Source: Lentzea waywayandensis (lineage in GTDB: Bacteria; Actinomycetota; Actinomycetes; Mycobacteriales; Pseudonocardiaceae). From it: a stretch of 64,000 bases of DNA. Where the stretch lies: positions 1,229,742-1,293,741 of the forward strand of contig NZ_FOYL01000002.1 in the NCBI RefSeq assembly GCF_900115955.1. The letters are read 5' to 3'. Each line of letters begins with the position of its first letter. Within the stretch, counting starts at the first letter, position 1. A program made the position numbers and the translations under genes. This document shows, piece by piece, positions 56,472 to 64,000 of this stretch. The notes beneath the pieces were generated by a model. That model searched no databases and was not told the DNA's origin. It saw only the letters and a program-made list of their open reading frames with translations.

Positions 56472-57942
56472 CCCTCACCTCCGCCGCGATGGCCTTGAGC
56501 ACGTGCTCACTCGTGAGCTGGTCGCCTTCCAGCTCACCGGCGACCGATCCGTCGCGCAGCACGATGAGCCGGTCCGCGCCGTCGAGCAGTTCGTCCAGCT
56601 CGGAGCTGATCAGCAGCACCGCCAGGCCTTCCCGCGCGAGTTCGTCGATCAACGCCTGCACCTCGGCCTTCGCGCCGACGTCGATGCCGCGCGACGGTTC
56701 GTCGAGCAGCAGGATCCTGGGTTCGGTGCACAGCCACCTGGCCAGCAGCACCTTCTGCTGGTTGCCGCCGGACAGCTCCGCGACCTTCTGCTCGGGGCTG
56801 GACACCTTGATGCGCAGACGCTTGACGAACGTGTCCACGATCCGGTCCTGCTTGGACCTGCTGATCACACCGAACCGGCTGAGCCTCGGCAGCGCGGCCA
56901 GCACGATGTTCTCGCGCACGGACAGGTTCGGGATGATCCCCTCGGTCTTGCGGTCCTCGGCGAGCATGCTGATACCCGCCCTCATCGCCGATTTCACGTT
57001 GTGCGACACCGGTTTGCCCGCGACGAGCACCGTGCCGCCGTCGAGCGGAAGCGCGCCGATGATCGCTTTCGCCGTCTCGGTGCGGCCCGATCCGAGCAGG
57101 CCGGCGAGGCCGACGACCTCGCCGGGCCGGATCGACACGTTCACGCCGTTGATGCGCGGCCTGCTCGTCAGCTCGCGTGCTTCGAGCACCGGCTGGGTGT
57201 CGGCGTGGTGACCTTCGCCGAACGCCGTGGTGCCGTGCTTCTCGATCTCCTTGACCGACCTGCCGAGCATCAGCGAGACCAGCTCGATGCGCGGAAGTTC
57301 TTTGAGAGGACCACTGTGAACGTTTCGCCCGTCTCTCAGGACCGTGACCGTGTCGCAGATCCGGTACAGCTCGTCCATGCGGTGGCTGACGTAGATGATC
57401 GAGATGCCCGCCTCGTGGAGTTTCCGCACGACGCCGAGCAAGGTCTCGACCTCGCGTGGTTCCAGCGACGACGTGGGCTCGTCCATGATCACGACGTCCG
57501 CGTTGGCCTCGACCGCCCTGGCGAGCGCGACCATCTGCTGCTCGCCGACCGCGAGCGTCCCGAGTGGACTGCTCACGTCCGCCGTGATGCCGTAGCCCCG
57601 AAGGAGTTCCGAGGCGTCGGCGTTGCGGCGGGCGCGGTCGATCAGGCCGAACCGGTTGCGCGGCTCGCGGCCCAGGAACAGGTTGGCGGCCACGCTCATC
57701 AGCGGAACGAGGTTCACCTCCTGGTAGATCGTGGAGATGTGCCCGTTGCGGGTGAGCCGACCGGCATCCGGGGTGTGGATGCCGGTCAGCACCTTGATCA
57801 GCGTGGACTTGCCGGCGCCGTTCTCCCCCACCAGCGCGTGGATCTCGCCGCGCTGGAGCGTGAAGTCGACGTCGCCGAGCGCCTGGACGCCGGCGAACGT
57901 CTTCGTGACGCCGGCGACCTCGATGACCGGATCAGTAGGCAT
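56428..57942 (-). CDS. ytfR: Sugar ABC transporter ATPase, YtfR type
   Basis: A 504-residue double ATPase of the ribose-importer class. First half: Walker A GENGAGKST, TIYQEVNLVPLMSVAANLFL (close to E. coli YtfR), LAVGEQQMVALARAV, Walker B VVIMDEPTSSL. Second half has the degenerate P-loop GLLGSGRTE and ELSGGNQQKVLLARWL with ILLLDEPSRGIDVG, as usual for this class. It overlaps the substrate-binding-protein gene by 11 nt and the permease gene by 44 nt. It powers import of the furanose sugar. Confidence 0.92.
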   Translation of the reverse strand: MPTDPVIEVAGVTKTFAGVQALGDVDFTLQRGEIHALVGENGAGKSTLIKVLTGIHTPDAGRLTRNGHISTIYQEVNLVPLMSVAANLFLGREPRNRFGLIDRARRNADASELLRGYGITADVSSPLGTLAVGEQQMVALARAVEANADVVIMDEPTSSLEPREVETLLGVVRKLHEAGISIIYVSHRMDELYRICDTVTVLRDGRNVHSGPLKELPRIELVSLMLGRSVKEIEKHGTTAFGEGHHADTQPVLEARELTSRPRINGVNVSIRPGEVVGLAGLLGSGRTETAKAIIGALPLDGGTVLVAGKPVSHNVKSAMRAGISMLAEDRKTEGIIPNLSVRENIVLAALPRLSRFGVISRSKQDRIVDTFVKRLRIKVSSPEQKVAELSGGNQQKVLLARWLCTEPRILLLDEPSRGIDVGAKAEVQALIDELAREGLAVLLISSELDELLDGADRLIVLRDGSVAGELEGDQLTSEHVLKAIAAEVRDGSDDHAVSHQNGN

Positions 57943-58972
57943 TGCCGAGCTTCTGCGCCGCGTTCGTCGTGTCGTACTCGTCGTCGGAGATCACGATGTT
58001 CTGCGGGATCTCGTCGCCCTTGCCGAACTTCTCCAGCGTGTCGAACGCGAGCGGGCCGAAGCGCGGGTTGGACTCGACCACCGCGGTGTAGCTGCCGTCC
58101 GCGATCAGCTGCACGGCGTTGCGCGTGCCGTCGATGGACACGACCTTGACGTCCTTGCCCGGCTGCTTGCCCGCGGCCTTGAGCGCGGTGACGGCACCGA
58201 CGCCCATCTCGTCGTTCTCGGCGTAGACGGCGGTGATGTCCGGGTTGCTCTGGATCAGCTGCTCCATCACGGCCTGACCCTTGGACCTGTCGAACTCGCC
58301 GGTCTGCTCGGCGACGACGGTGAGGCCCGGGGTGCCGGCGATGCCGTCCTTGAAGCCCTTGGTGCGGTCGACCGTGACGTTGTTGCCCGAGGCGCCGAGC
58401 AGGATCGCGACCTTGCCGGTGCCGCCGGTCGCCTTGATCATCTGCTGGGCGGCGCGTTCGCCCTGCTTGACGAAGTTCGAACCGATGAAGGTCAGGTAGT
58501 CCGTGCACGGCTGCGAGGTGACCTTGCGGTCGATCGTCACGACCGGCACCTGCTTGGCCTTGGCGGCGTCGAACGCGGGCTGAAGGCCGTCGGAGTTCAG
58601 CGGCGCCACGATCAGCAGCTTCGCGCCGCGGTCGATCAACGACTTGATGTCGCTGATCTGCTTGTTCAGGTCGCTCTGCGCGTTCGTGTACAGCAGGTCG
58701 ACACCCCGTTTCGCAGCCTCGTCCTTGATCGACTGCGTCTCGGCGGTGCGGAACGGGTTCGCTTCCTTCTCCGACTGGGAGAAGCCGACCATCGCGCCCT
58801 TGAGATCGACCTGCGGGTATCCGGTCTTGCTGCGCGCACAGCCGGGACCAGCGCTTTGGTTCTGCGCGGCAGATGCGGCGGGGCCTCCACTGGTCGCGGT
58901 CGTCGGGGTTTCTCTGCTGGTGCACCCCGTCACGAGCAAAGCGGTGACGGCGATGAGCAGGATGCGAGACAT
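57932..58972 (-). CDS. ytfQ: Sugar-binding lipoprotein, YtfQ type
   Basis: A 346-residue periplasmic-type binding protein anchored as a lipoprotein (LLVTGC, Cys17). The mature part follows YtfQ closely: VGFSQSEKEANPFRTAETQS, DRKVTSQP, DRTKGFKDGIAG, FDRSKGQAVMEQLIQ, VSIDGTRNAVQLI. E. coli YtfQ binds galactofuranose. First gene of the operon; the ATG follows AGGAG, and a perfect palindrome lies 57 bp upstream, between it and the lacI-type gene. Confidence 0.9.
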   Translation of the reverse strand: MSRILLIAVTALLVTGCTSRETPTTATSGGPAASAAQNQSAGPGCARSKTGYPQVDLKGAMVGFSQSEKEANPFRTAETQSIKDEAAKRGVDLLYTNAQSDLNKQISDIKSLIDRGAKLLIVAPLNSDGLQPAFDAAKAKQVPVVTIDRKVTSQPCTDYLTFIGSNFVKQGERAAQQMIKATGGTGKVAILLGASGNNVTVDRTKGFKDGIAGTPGLTVVAEQTGEFDRSKGQAVMEQLIQSNPDITAVYAENDEMGVGAVTALKAAGKQPGKDVKVVSIDGTRNAVQLIADGSYTAVVESNPRFGPLAFDTLEKFGKGDEIPQNIVISDDEYDTTNAAQKLGNAY

Positions 58973-59028
58973 CGTTGGCTCCTACACGGGCGGGCTGTGC
59001 GTGGACGCGCTCTCAGGCGCTAGATTTG

Positions 59029-59047
59029 CATCGTTGTTCCAACGATG
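59029..59047. promoter_or_regulatory. LacI-type operator
   Basis: CATCGTTG-TTC-CAACGATG is a perfect 19-bp palindrome in the divergent region between the ytfQ-type and lacI-type genes. Shape and size fit LacI-family operators. On the minus strand TTTACA overlaps its edge, so it would block the transporter promoter. Confidence 0.8.
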
Positions 59048-59063
59048 TAAAGACCGAGGACTT

Positions 59064-59087
59064 CCCGGTACTTTTCCCGGTACTTTT
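59064..59087 (+). repeat. Tandem 12-bp repeat in the lacI leader
   Basis: CCCGGTACTTTT occurs twice in direct tandem (59064-59075, 59076-59087), ending 13 nt before the TTG start. It may set leader structure or bind a second regulator. Confidence 0.7.
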
Positions 59088-59100
59088 TCTGGAGGCTGTG

Positions 59101-60090
59101 TTGGCCACGCTGAAGGACGTCGCCCGCCTGGCGGGCGTCTCGGTGAAGACCGTGTCGAACGTGGTCAACGGCTACTCGTTCGTGAAAGCAGACAACCGCC
59201 GTCGCGTCGAGGAGGCGCTGGAGGCCACGGGCTACCGCCCGAACCTCGGCGCCCGCAACCTGCGCCGCGGCCGCACCGGCTTCATCGCCCTGGTCCTGCC
59301 CGAACTCTCGATCCCCTACTTCGCCGAGCTCGCGGGCCTCGTCATCGCCGCCGCCCAGGAACACGAGTGGAACGTGCTCATCGAGCAGACGTTCGGCACC
59401 CTGGCCGGCGAACGCTCCGCGCTGGCGTCGCTGGGCCCGCACCTGGTCGACGCCGCGATCCTGAGCCCGGAAGCGTTGCAGGTGGACGACTTCCAGTTGT
59501 CCGTCCCGGCCGTCCTGCTGGGCGAGCACGCCATCGACGTCCCCATCTCCCGCGTGGGCATCGACAACGTCGCCGCCGCGCAGACCGCCGTCCGTCACCT
59601 GATCTCGCTCGGGCACCAACGAATCGCCGCGATCGGCGCCCACCCCCACCGCGGCACCGCGGCCCTGCGTCTGGAGGGCTACCGCGCCGCCCTGGCCGAG
59701 GCCTCGCTGCCGTTCGTCGACGAACTGGTCGTGCCGGCACTGAACTACCACCGCGCGGACGGCGCCGCCGCGATGAAGTCGTTGCTGGACCTGCGCAACC
59801 CGCCCGACGCCGTGTTCTGCTTCAACGACCTCCTGGCCATCGGCGCCATGCGAGCGGCCGCCGAACGTTTCGTGCGCGTACCTCAGGACCTCGCGGTAGT
59901 GGGCTTCGACAACAACGAGGAGAGCGTCTACAGCTCGCCGTCCTTGACCTCCGTCGCCCCGGACAAGGGCGCCATCGCCCGCGCCGCCGTCGACCTGCTG
60001 CACCGCCGCGCCGAATCCCGCGACTCGGCGCTGGAGGACGTCGAGACCCCGTTCTCATTGCAGGTCAGGGAAAGTACCGTGGCCCGATGA
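59101..60090 (+). CDS. LacI-family repressor of the sugar operon
   Basis: A 329-residue regulator: helix-turn-helix ATLKDVARLAGVSVKTVSNV, hinge RRVEEALEATGYRPNLGARN, and a sugar-binding core (LIEQTFGTLAGERSAL, CFNDLLAIGAMRAA, VVGFDNNEESVYSSPSLTSV). TTG at 59101 gives the usual LacI start and has GGAGG at 5-nt spacing; a GTG at 59098 is the alternative. It is divergent from the ytfQ-type gene with a perfect palindrome between them, so it likely releases the operon on sensing the sugar. Its stop overlaps the next gene by ATGA. Confidence 0.92.
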   Translation: MATLKDVARLAGVSVKTVSNVVNGYSFVKADNRRRVEEALEATGYRPNLGARNLRRGRTGFIALVLPELSIPYFAELAGLVIAAAQEHEWNVLIEQTFGTLAGERSALASLGPHLVDAAILSPEALQVDDFQLSVPAVLLGEHAIDVPISRVGIDNVAAAQTAVRHLISLGHQRIAAIGAHPHRGTAALRLEGYRAALAEASLPFVDELVVPALNYHRADGAAAMKSLLDLRNPPDAVFCFNDLLAIGAMRAAAERFVRVPQDLAVVGFDNNEESVYSSPSLTSVAPDKGAIARAAVDLLHRRAESRDSALEDVETPFSLQVRESTVAR

Positions 60091-60644
60091 CGGTGACGTT
60101 CGGCCCGGACCACATCGTTTTCGCGGGCTACGAATTCCCGTGGGCCAGCGTGCACCCCCACGGCGTCCTCCCCGCGTCTGCTGTCCGGGACGCGTCCACG
60201 CAGGTGGGGCCGCCGGAGATCCGCACCGTGTCCGGCGAGACGCTGTTCCTGTCGTGGGACGACTCGGCTGGGTTGGCCGGGTTCTGCCGGCGCCACGGGA
60301 TCTCGGTCGCGGGGCGCCTCGACGTCTGGGGCAACCTGTTCGAGCCGTTCCTCGACACGTCGTTCAGCGCCGCGCACATCGCGGCCACCGACGCCCGGCT
60401 GCACGCCGTGGGGCTCTCTCAGTCGTCGATCGATTCCATTCGTGCTCGGCTCACGCCTTTGATGCGTGCCTACAACTTCGACAGCATGTTGTGGGACTGG
60501 ACCCATCTCGGGCTGTACGACCTGCTTCGGGCGTTGAACGGGACGCTGGTTCATCCTTCGCTGCCCGCGACCTTGGGCGATCCGTTCGAGGTCTACCGGT
60601 GGGCGATGGAGATCGCGGACTACGGGCGGGCGAAGGCGTCGTAG
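60087..60644 (+). CDS. Hypothetical protein coupled to the LacI regulator
   Basis: A 185-residue soluble protein that I do not recognise. It is rich in aromatic residues ([51 protein letters not shown]) and has no signal peptide, membrane segment or Cys motif. The ATG overlaps the lacI stop (ATGA), so it is made from the same message. The 3' end overlaps the convergent macro-domain gene by 25 nt. Confidence 0.65.
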   Translation: MTVTFGPDHIVFAGYEFPWASVHPHGVLPASAVRDASTQVGPPEIRTVSGETLFLSWDDSAGLAGFCRRHGISVAGRLDVWGNLFEPFLDTSFSAAHIAATDARLHAVGLSQSSIDSIRARLTPLMRAYNFDSMLWDWTHLGLYDLLRALNGTLVHPSLPATLGDPFEVYRWAMEIADYGRAKAS

Positions 60645-61117
60645 GTTCGCTGGTCGAACAGGACGAACCTGATCAGGGGAACTGGGGCGTTCTTCGTGGC
60701 CGCGTGGGCGATTCTGGCGGCGTCTTCCGGAGGCCAGCGGTAGATGCCGGTGGAGATGGCCGGGAACGCGATCGTTTGCGCGCCCAGTTCGGCTGCTACC
60801 TGGAGTGCGTTGCGGTGGCAGTCGGCCAGGAGTTCGGAACGGTCCACGGTGGCCGACCAGACCGGGCCGACGGTGTGCACGACCCACCGCGCGGGGAGCC
60901 GGCCCGCGGTGGTCGCGACGGCCTGACCGGTTTTCAGGCCGCCGCCGTAGTGGCCGGCGCGCAGTTTGCGGCAGTCGGCGAGGATGTCCGGGCCGCCCTT
61001 GCGATGGATCGCGCCGTCCACTCCCCCGCCGCCCAGCAGGGAGGAGTTGGCGGCGTTCACGATCACGTCGACTTCCTGTTCGGTGATGTCCCCGAGGACG
61101 TACTCGATGGTGGCCAC
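60620..61117 (-). CDS. Macro-domain protein (O-acetyl-ADP-ribose deacetylase type)
   Basis: A 165-residue single macro domain: [20 protein letters not shown] with the catalytic Asn and Asp of MacroD/YmdB enzymes, HTVGPVW, and [18 protein letters not shown] closing the ADP-ribose pocket. It hydrolyses O-acetyl-ADP-ribose or removes ADP-ribose from acidic residues in the cytoplasm. Convergent with the 60087 gene and 13 nt downstream of the secreted esterase gene. Confidence 0.92.
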   Translation of the reverse strand: MATIEYVLGDITEQEVDVIVNAANSSLLGGGGVDGAIHRKGGPDILADCRKLRAGHYGGGLKTGQAVATTAGRLPARWVVHTVGPVWSATVDRSELLADCHRNALQVAAELGAQTIAFPAISTGIYRWPPEDAARIAHAATKNAPVPLIRFVLFDQRTYDAFARP

Positions 61118-61130
61118 GTCCCCGATTGGA

Positions 61131-62396
61131 TCACGACAAAGGGCACGTGGCCACGTCAGCCGGCCGCGGCAGGGTCGCCGACCGAGGCGGCTCCACCCCG
61201 TCCAGCCACCGCTCCAACGCCACGAACGCCGCCCGATGACAGGGCGCGAGGGGCCGCAACCGATCGGGATAGGCGTCCACCAGCCCGTCGACGTGCGTGC
61301 CCTGCTCCACCCGGTAGTACCGATGCAACCGATCAGGCGTCATCCCCGCGTACACGTCCGAATCCTGGCTGATCGGCAGCAACACGTCGTAGGTGCCATG
61401 CACCGTCAGCAAAGGCCGCTTCACCTTGCCGGTCAACGCGACCCGGGAAACCGCAGGACCAGCGATGCGACGTCGCGCGGCATACGAGTAGTCAGCGTCG
61501 CAGGCAGGAGTGCCAGGAGCGCAGAACGGCACGCCGGCCTCCAACTCCCCGTCGAACCGCGGGTCGAACTCCTCGCGGTAGATGCGCTGGGTCAGGTCCC
61601 AGTAGTACCGATAGTGGTAGTCCCACAGGAATTCCGTGCCGGCGGGAAAGCCCGCCGCGACCATCGCCTCGTGCGCGCCCGGTTCGCCTGCCAGGTAAGC
61701 CGGGTAGGCGCGGAGGACGGGTGGCAGGAACGTCAACGGGTTCGGGCCCGCGACTGTCCACAGTGTCCCCTCCCAGTCGACGCCGCCGTCGTAGAGGTGC
61801 GGGCGGTTCTCCAGTTGCCAGCGGACGAGGTAGCCGCCGTTGGAGATGCCGGTGGCGATCGTCCGGCGCGGGGCTCGGCCGTAGCGTTGGGAGACAACGG
61901 ACTTCGCCGCGATGGCGAGCTGGGTGAAGCGGTGGTTCCACTCCTCCATCGCCCTGCCGTCGCGGTAGAACTGGGCCCCGGTGTTGCCCTTGTCGGTGGA
62001 GGCGAAGGCGTAGCCGCGGGAGAGGACCCAGTCGGAGATTGCCCGGTCGTTGGCGTACTGCTCGCGTACGCCCGGGGCGCCGGTCACGACCAGGCCGCCG
62101 TTCCAGCGGTCGGGCAGTCTGACCACGAACTGGGAGTCGTGCCAGCCGTGGTTGGTGTTGGTGCGGGAAGTGTCCGGGAAGTAGCCGTCGATCTGGATTC
62201 CCGGCACGGCGGCGGGGACGGGCAGCGCGGCGCTGGTGAGGCCTGCCCAGTCGGCCGGGTCGGTGTGGCCGGTGGCGACCAGGCCCGTTGTGGTGAGGTC
62301 GGCCAGGTGGGTCAGTTGCTGATGTTCGGCGCCGGGGACCGTCATCGCGGACGGCGGCGGGGTGAGCGCGAGTACGAGTACCAGCGGGAGCAACAT
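61131..62396 (-). CDS. Secreted alpha/beta hydrolase (tannase / hydroxybutyrate-oligomer hydrolase type)
   Basis: A 421-residue protein with a short hydrophobic export signal ([16 protein letters not shown]). Nucleophile Ser lies in [30 protein letters not shown] and the C-terminal [10 protein letters not shown] and QGTHVDGL contain the probable Asp and His. Paired cysteines (FCAPGTPAC) suit an exported enzyme. The pattern fits extracellular esterases of the tannase/feruloyl-esterase or 3-hydroxybutyrate-oligomer hydrolase type; the substrate cannot be decided from the sequence. Confidence 0.8.
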   Translation of the reverse strand: MLLPLVLVLALTPPPSAMTVPGAEHQQLTHLADLTTTGLVATGHTDPADWAGLTSAALPVPAAVPGIQIDGYFPDTSRTNTNHGWHDSQFVVRLPDRWNGGLVVTGAPGVREQYANDRAISDWVLSRGYAFASTDKGNTGAQFYRDGRAMEEWNHRFTQLAIAAKSVVSQRYGRAPRRTIATGISNGGYLVRWQLENRPHLYDGGVDWEGTLWTVAGPNPLTFLPPVLRAYPAYLAGEPGAHEAMVAAGFPAGTEFLWDYHYRYYWDLTQRIYREEFDPRFDGELEAGVPFCAPGTPACDADYSYAARRRIAGPAVSRVALTGKVKRPLLTVHGTYDVLLPISQDSDVYAGMTPDRLHRYYRVEQGTHVDGLVDAYPDRLRPLAPCHRAAFVALERWLDGVEPPRSATLPRPADVATCPLS

Positions 62397-62407
62397 AGCT
62401 GGTCAAG

Positions 62408-62776
62408 CTAGTTGTGGTGGCTCCTCGGCGACATGGCTGCCTCCCACACAAGGCCCGCTTTGAAGGTGGTGAAGCCGAACAGGTCCAGCACCCGGCGGAC
62501 CTGGGGCTGGGTGTGGCGCAAGTCGAACGACTTGCCGCTGTGGTGGGCGGCGCAGAGCAGGAGCAGAAGGGTGCGCAGGCCGCTCGCGGACAGGAACGTC
62601 ACCTCCGCCAGGTCCACCGAGACTCGGTCGGTGGTGGTGTCGGTGATTCCGGGCAGCACGGCGGCGAAGAGCAGGTCGCAGGTCGTGATGTCCATCTCGC
62701 CACGGCAGGTGGCCGTGAAACGGGTGTCGGAGCGTTTCGTCCGCACGGCGAACGGGCTGGTCTCACAGGCGGTCAT
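62408..62776 (-). CDS. STAS-domain protein (anti-anti-sigma factor)
   Basis: A 122-residue STAS domain: RFTATCRGEMDITTCDLL, VSVDLAEVTFLSASGLRTLL, RRVLDLFGFTTF. In the phosphorylation motif (DSSG in SpoIIAA) the first two residues are changed to SA but the phosphorylatable Ser before Gly is kept. It would bind an anti-sigma kinase and free a SigF/SigB-type factor. No kinase gene is adjacent. Two copies of a 10-bp direct repeat lie upstream. Confidence 0.88.
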   Translation of the reverse strand: MTACETSPFAVRTKRSDTRFTATCRGEMDITTCDLLFAAVLPGITDTTTDRVSVDLAEVTFLSASGLRTLLLLLCAAHHSGKSFDLRHTQPQVRRVLDLFGFTTFKAGLVWEAAMSPRSHHN

Positions 62777-62840
62777 CTGGCCTCACCTCGCAGACGGGCC
62801 ATCACTTCACCGCACGGCGGGGCCCGAACGATAGCAGCGG

Positions 62841-62870
62841 AAACGAAGCCACTACTGAGAAAACGAAGCC
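62841..62870. repeat. Two 10-bp direct repeats upstream of the STAS gene
   Basis: AAACGAAGCC at 62841-62850 and again at 62861-62870, starts 20 bp apart (about two helical turns), between the AraC stop and the STAS gene. A possible binding site for a regulator of the STAS gene. Confidence 0.5.
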
Positions 62871-62871
62871 C

Positions 62872-63789
62872 TCAACGCGATCGCAAGGTCCAGGACGGCG
62901 AGATGTCGTAGGCGGCGCGGTAGTGCGCCGCGAAGACGCTCGGACGGGCGTAACCCCATCGAGCCGCGATCTCGGTGACGGAACCGTTGCCCGCCCTCAG
63001 GTCCTCATGCGCGCACGAGAGACGCACGCCCCGGAGGTAGGCCATCGGTGTCGTGCCCAGGTAGCGGCGGAACGCGAGTTGCAACGCTCGGATCGACACG
63101 CGCGCAGCACGCGCTATGTCGGCCGCGGAGATGTCCGTCTCGGCGTTGTCCTCGATGAACGCGACCGCACGGCGCAGGCTTCTCGGGTGCGCGTCACGCC
63201 GGTCGACAGACGTCGGCGGCGTGTGTGTGGTGTTCGGGAACGTGGCGAGGGTGGTCGCCACCAGCAGGCGAATCGCATTCGCCGTGACCAGCGAGTTGCC
63301 CTCGAACTGCGGCAGCACCACGTCGCGCAGATGCACGCAGGTGGACCACCACGCTGCCGCGACCTGGGGCGAGGACGGCCGGAAACCGGCGAACCGAACA
63401 CCGTCGACCACCTCGTCGATCACCGACTGGGGCAGCGTGACCGACGACAACAACGGGTCGGCGATCGCCCCGACGAAGGGGCTTTCCGGCGGTGCGCTCA
63501 GGAACACCTCGCCAGGCAGCCAGAAACGGTCCTCGCCGCCCGAACGGTAGTAGACGACCCCGGCGCCGTTGTGCCCGAAGACGTAGTTCTCCATCGGGTC
63601 AACGCTCACCTCGAGCGAGATGTGCCCGCGCAACTCGTCGAACCGGATGTCCCCGTGTATCCGCGACGACATCCGCATGTGCGGGTGCTCGGTTCCGGAG
63701 TTGAGCCGCATCTGGCCGTAAGCCGCGTTCAACACCTCGTGCGCCGCGTCCAAGTCCGCCACCTCGACGACCTGTTCCACGTGCTGCAC
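62872..63789 (-). CDS. AraC-family regulator
   Basis: A 305-residue regulator. The N-terminal half resembles the AraC-like ligand-binding domain of the RipA/AraC-binding-like group (YVFGHNGAGVVYYRSG). The C-terminal double helix-turn-helix covers about residues 205-300 (ISAADIARAARVSIRALQLA, GTTPMAYLRGVRL, VTEIAARWGYARPSVFAAHY). GTG at 63789 has GAGG upstream. Two large hairpins lie in its 211-bp upstream region. Target unknown. Confidence 0.9.
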   Translation of the reverse strand: MQHVEQVVEVADLDAAHEVLNAAYGQMRLNSGTEHPHMRMSSRIHGDIRFDELRGHISLEVSVDPMENYVFGHNGAGVVYYRSGGEDRFWLPGEVFLSAPPESPFVGAIADPLLSSVTLPQSVIDEVVDGVRFAGFRPSSPQVAAAWWSTCVHLRDVVLPQFEGNSLVTANAIRLLVATTLATFPNTTHTPPTSVDRRDAHPRSLRRAVAFIEDNAETDISAADIARAARVSIRALQLAFRRYLGTTPMAYLRGVRLSCAHEDLRAGNGSVTEIAARWGYARPSVFAAHYRAAYDISPSWTLRSR

Positions 63790-63827
63790 GATCCTCGCCG
63801 GTCCGGGCGGTGTCCATCGCCAGGACG

Positions 63828-63864
63828 GTTGCTTCCGCTCGCCCGATGGGCGGGCGGAAGCAAC
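63828..63864. repeat. 17-bp stem hairpin upstream of the AraC gene
   Basis: GTTGCTTCCGC-T-CGCCC (63828-63844) pairs with 63848-63864 around the 3-nt loop GAT, with a single T-G wobble. It begins 39 nt from the AraC start. It could terminate transcription coming from beyond the right edge. Confidence 0.65.
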
Positions 63865-63925
63865 GGTCGCCGATAGTGGTGTGGCCCAGAACGTTGCCGG
63901 GCGAGTTCGCGGTCAGACGGGTGCA

Positions 63926-63986
63926 TCGTCGTACCGCCCCCACGTCCTCGTACTGGTTGTACGTGGGCGTGGGGGCGGTACGACGA
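63926..63986. repeat. 19-bp inverted repeat at the right edge
   Basis: 63926-63944 and 63968-63986 are perfect inverted copies (arm TCGTCGTACCGCCCCCACG), with a 23-nt loop that contains a smaller stem CGTAC/GTACG. It forms a large cruciform-like structure close to the end of the window. A bidirectional terminator or operator is possible. Confidence 0.7.
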
Positions 63987-64000
63987 GGTGCCCTGCTGAG

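Overview
The window is about 70% G+C with dense, often overlapping genes (ATGA, GTGA and TGATG junctions), many GTG starts and typical actinomycete families: SARP and LuxR ATPase regulators, DUF397, WXG100/YbaB proteins, mycobacterial-type EphD, ECF41 and ECF42 sigma factors and a streptogrisin-type protease. This suggests a filamentous actinomycete, probably of the Pseudonocardiaceae (inference from gene content). No rRNA, tRNA or CRISPR array was seen.

Left part (1-13.5 kb): a Kup potassium transporter with a P-loop gene start running off the left edge; a copper-type P-ATPase cut down to its C-terminal third at a perfect 26-bp inverted repeat; two tandem SGNH-hydrolase lipoproteins; a methyltransferase; a SARP regulator containing a 15-copy in-frame 18-bp repeat; and a TetR-controlled operon of a diiron-like hydrolase, a ferredoxin reductase with a shortened 2Fe-2S loop, and an EphD-type hydrolase-reductase fusion.

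Middle part (13.5-37.5 kb): a four-gene WXG100/YbaB/TPR cluster, a carboxylesterase, a two-helix DUF4231 protein and an alcohol dehydrogenase; a four-gene operon of VOC, FAD oxidoreductase, VOC and leucine-rich-repeat protein; a large LuxR regulator; three related secreted HAF-type proteins, two of them a tandem duplication; an ECF41 sigma factor with a recognisable target promoter before its neighbour oxidoreductase gene; a 160-bp palindromic CTAG-flanked mobile element; and an ECF42/DGPF operon with two matching promoters (TGTCGA-N17-CGTC).

Right part (37.5-64 kb): a NACHT ATPase, a candidate conflict or immunity protein, lying between an NmrA gene and an HxlR gene; a second copy of a small four-cysteine secreted protein; a polysaccharide-lyase-like secreted enzyme; an NB-ARC/TPR protein overlapping a DUF397 gene; a class A penicillin-binding protein; and the most coherent system of the window, a LacI-regulated operon of YtfQ/YtfR/YtfT/YjfF-type sugar importer, a secreted GH2 glycosidase with two AbfB furanose-binding domains and a secreted serine protease, closed by a strong hairpin. 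I read it as a galactofuranose or arabinofuranose scavenging locus. A macro-domain protein, a secreted esterase, a STAS protein, an AraC regulator and two large hairpins complete the window.
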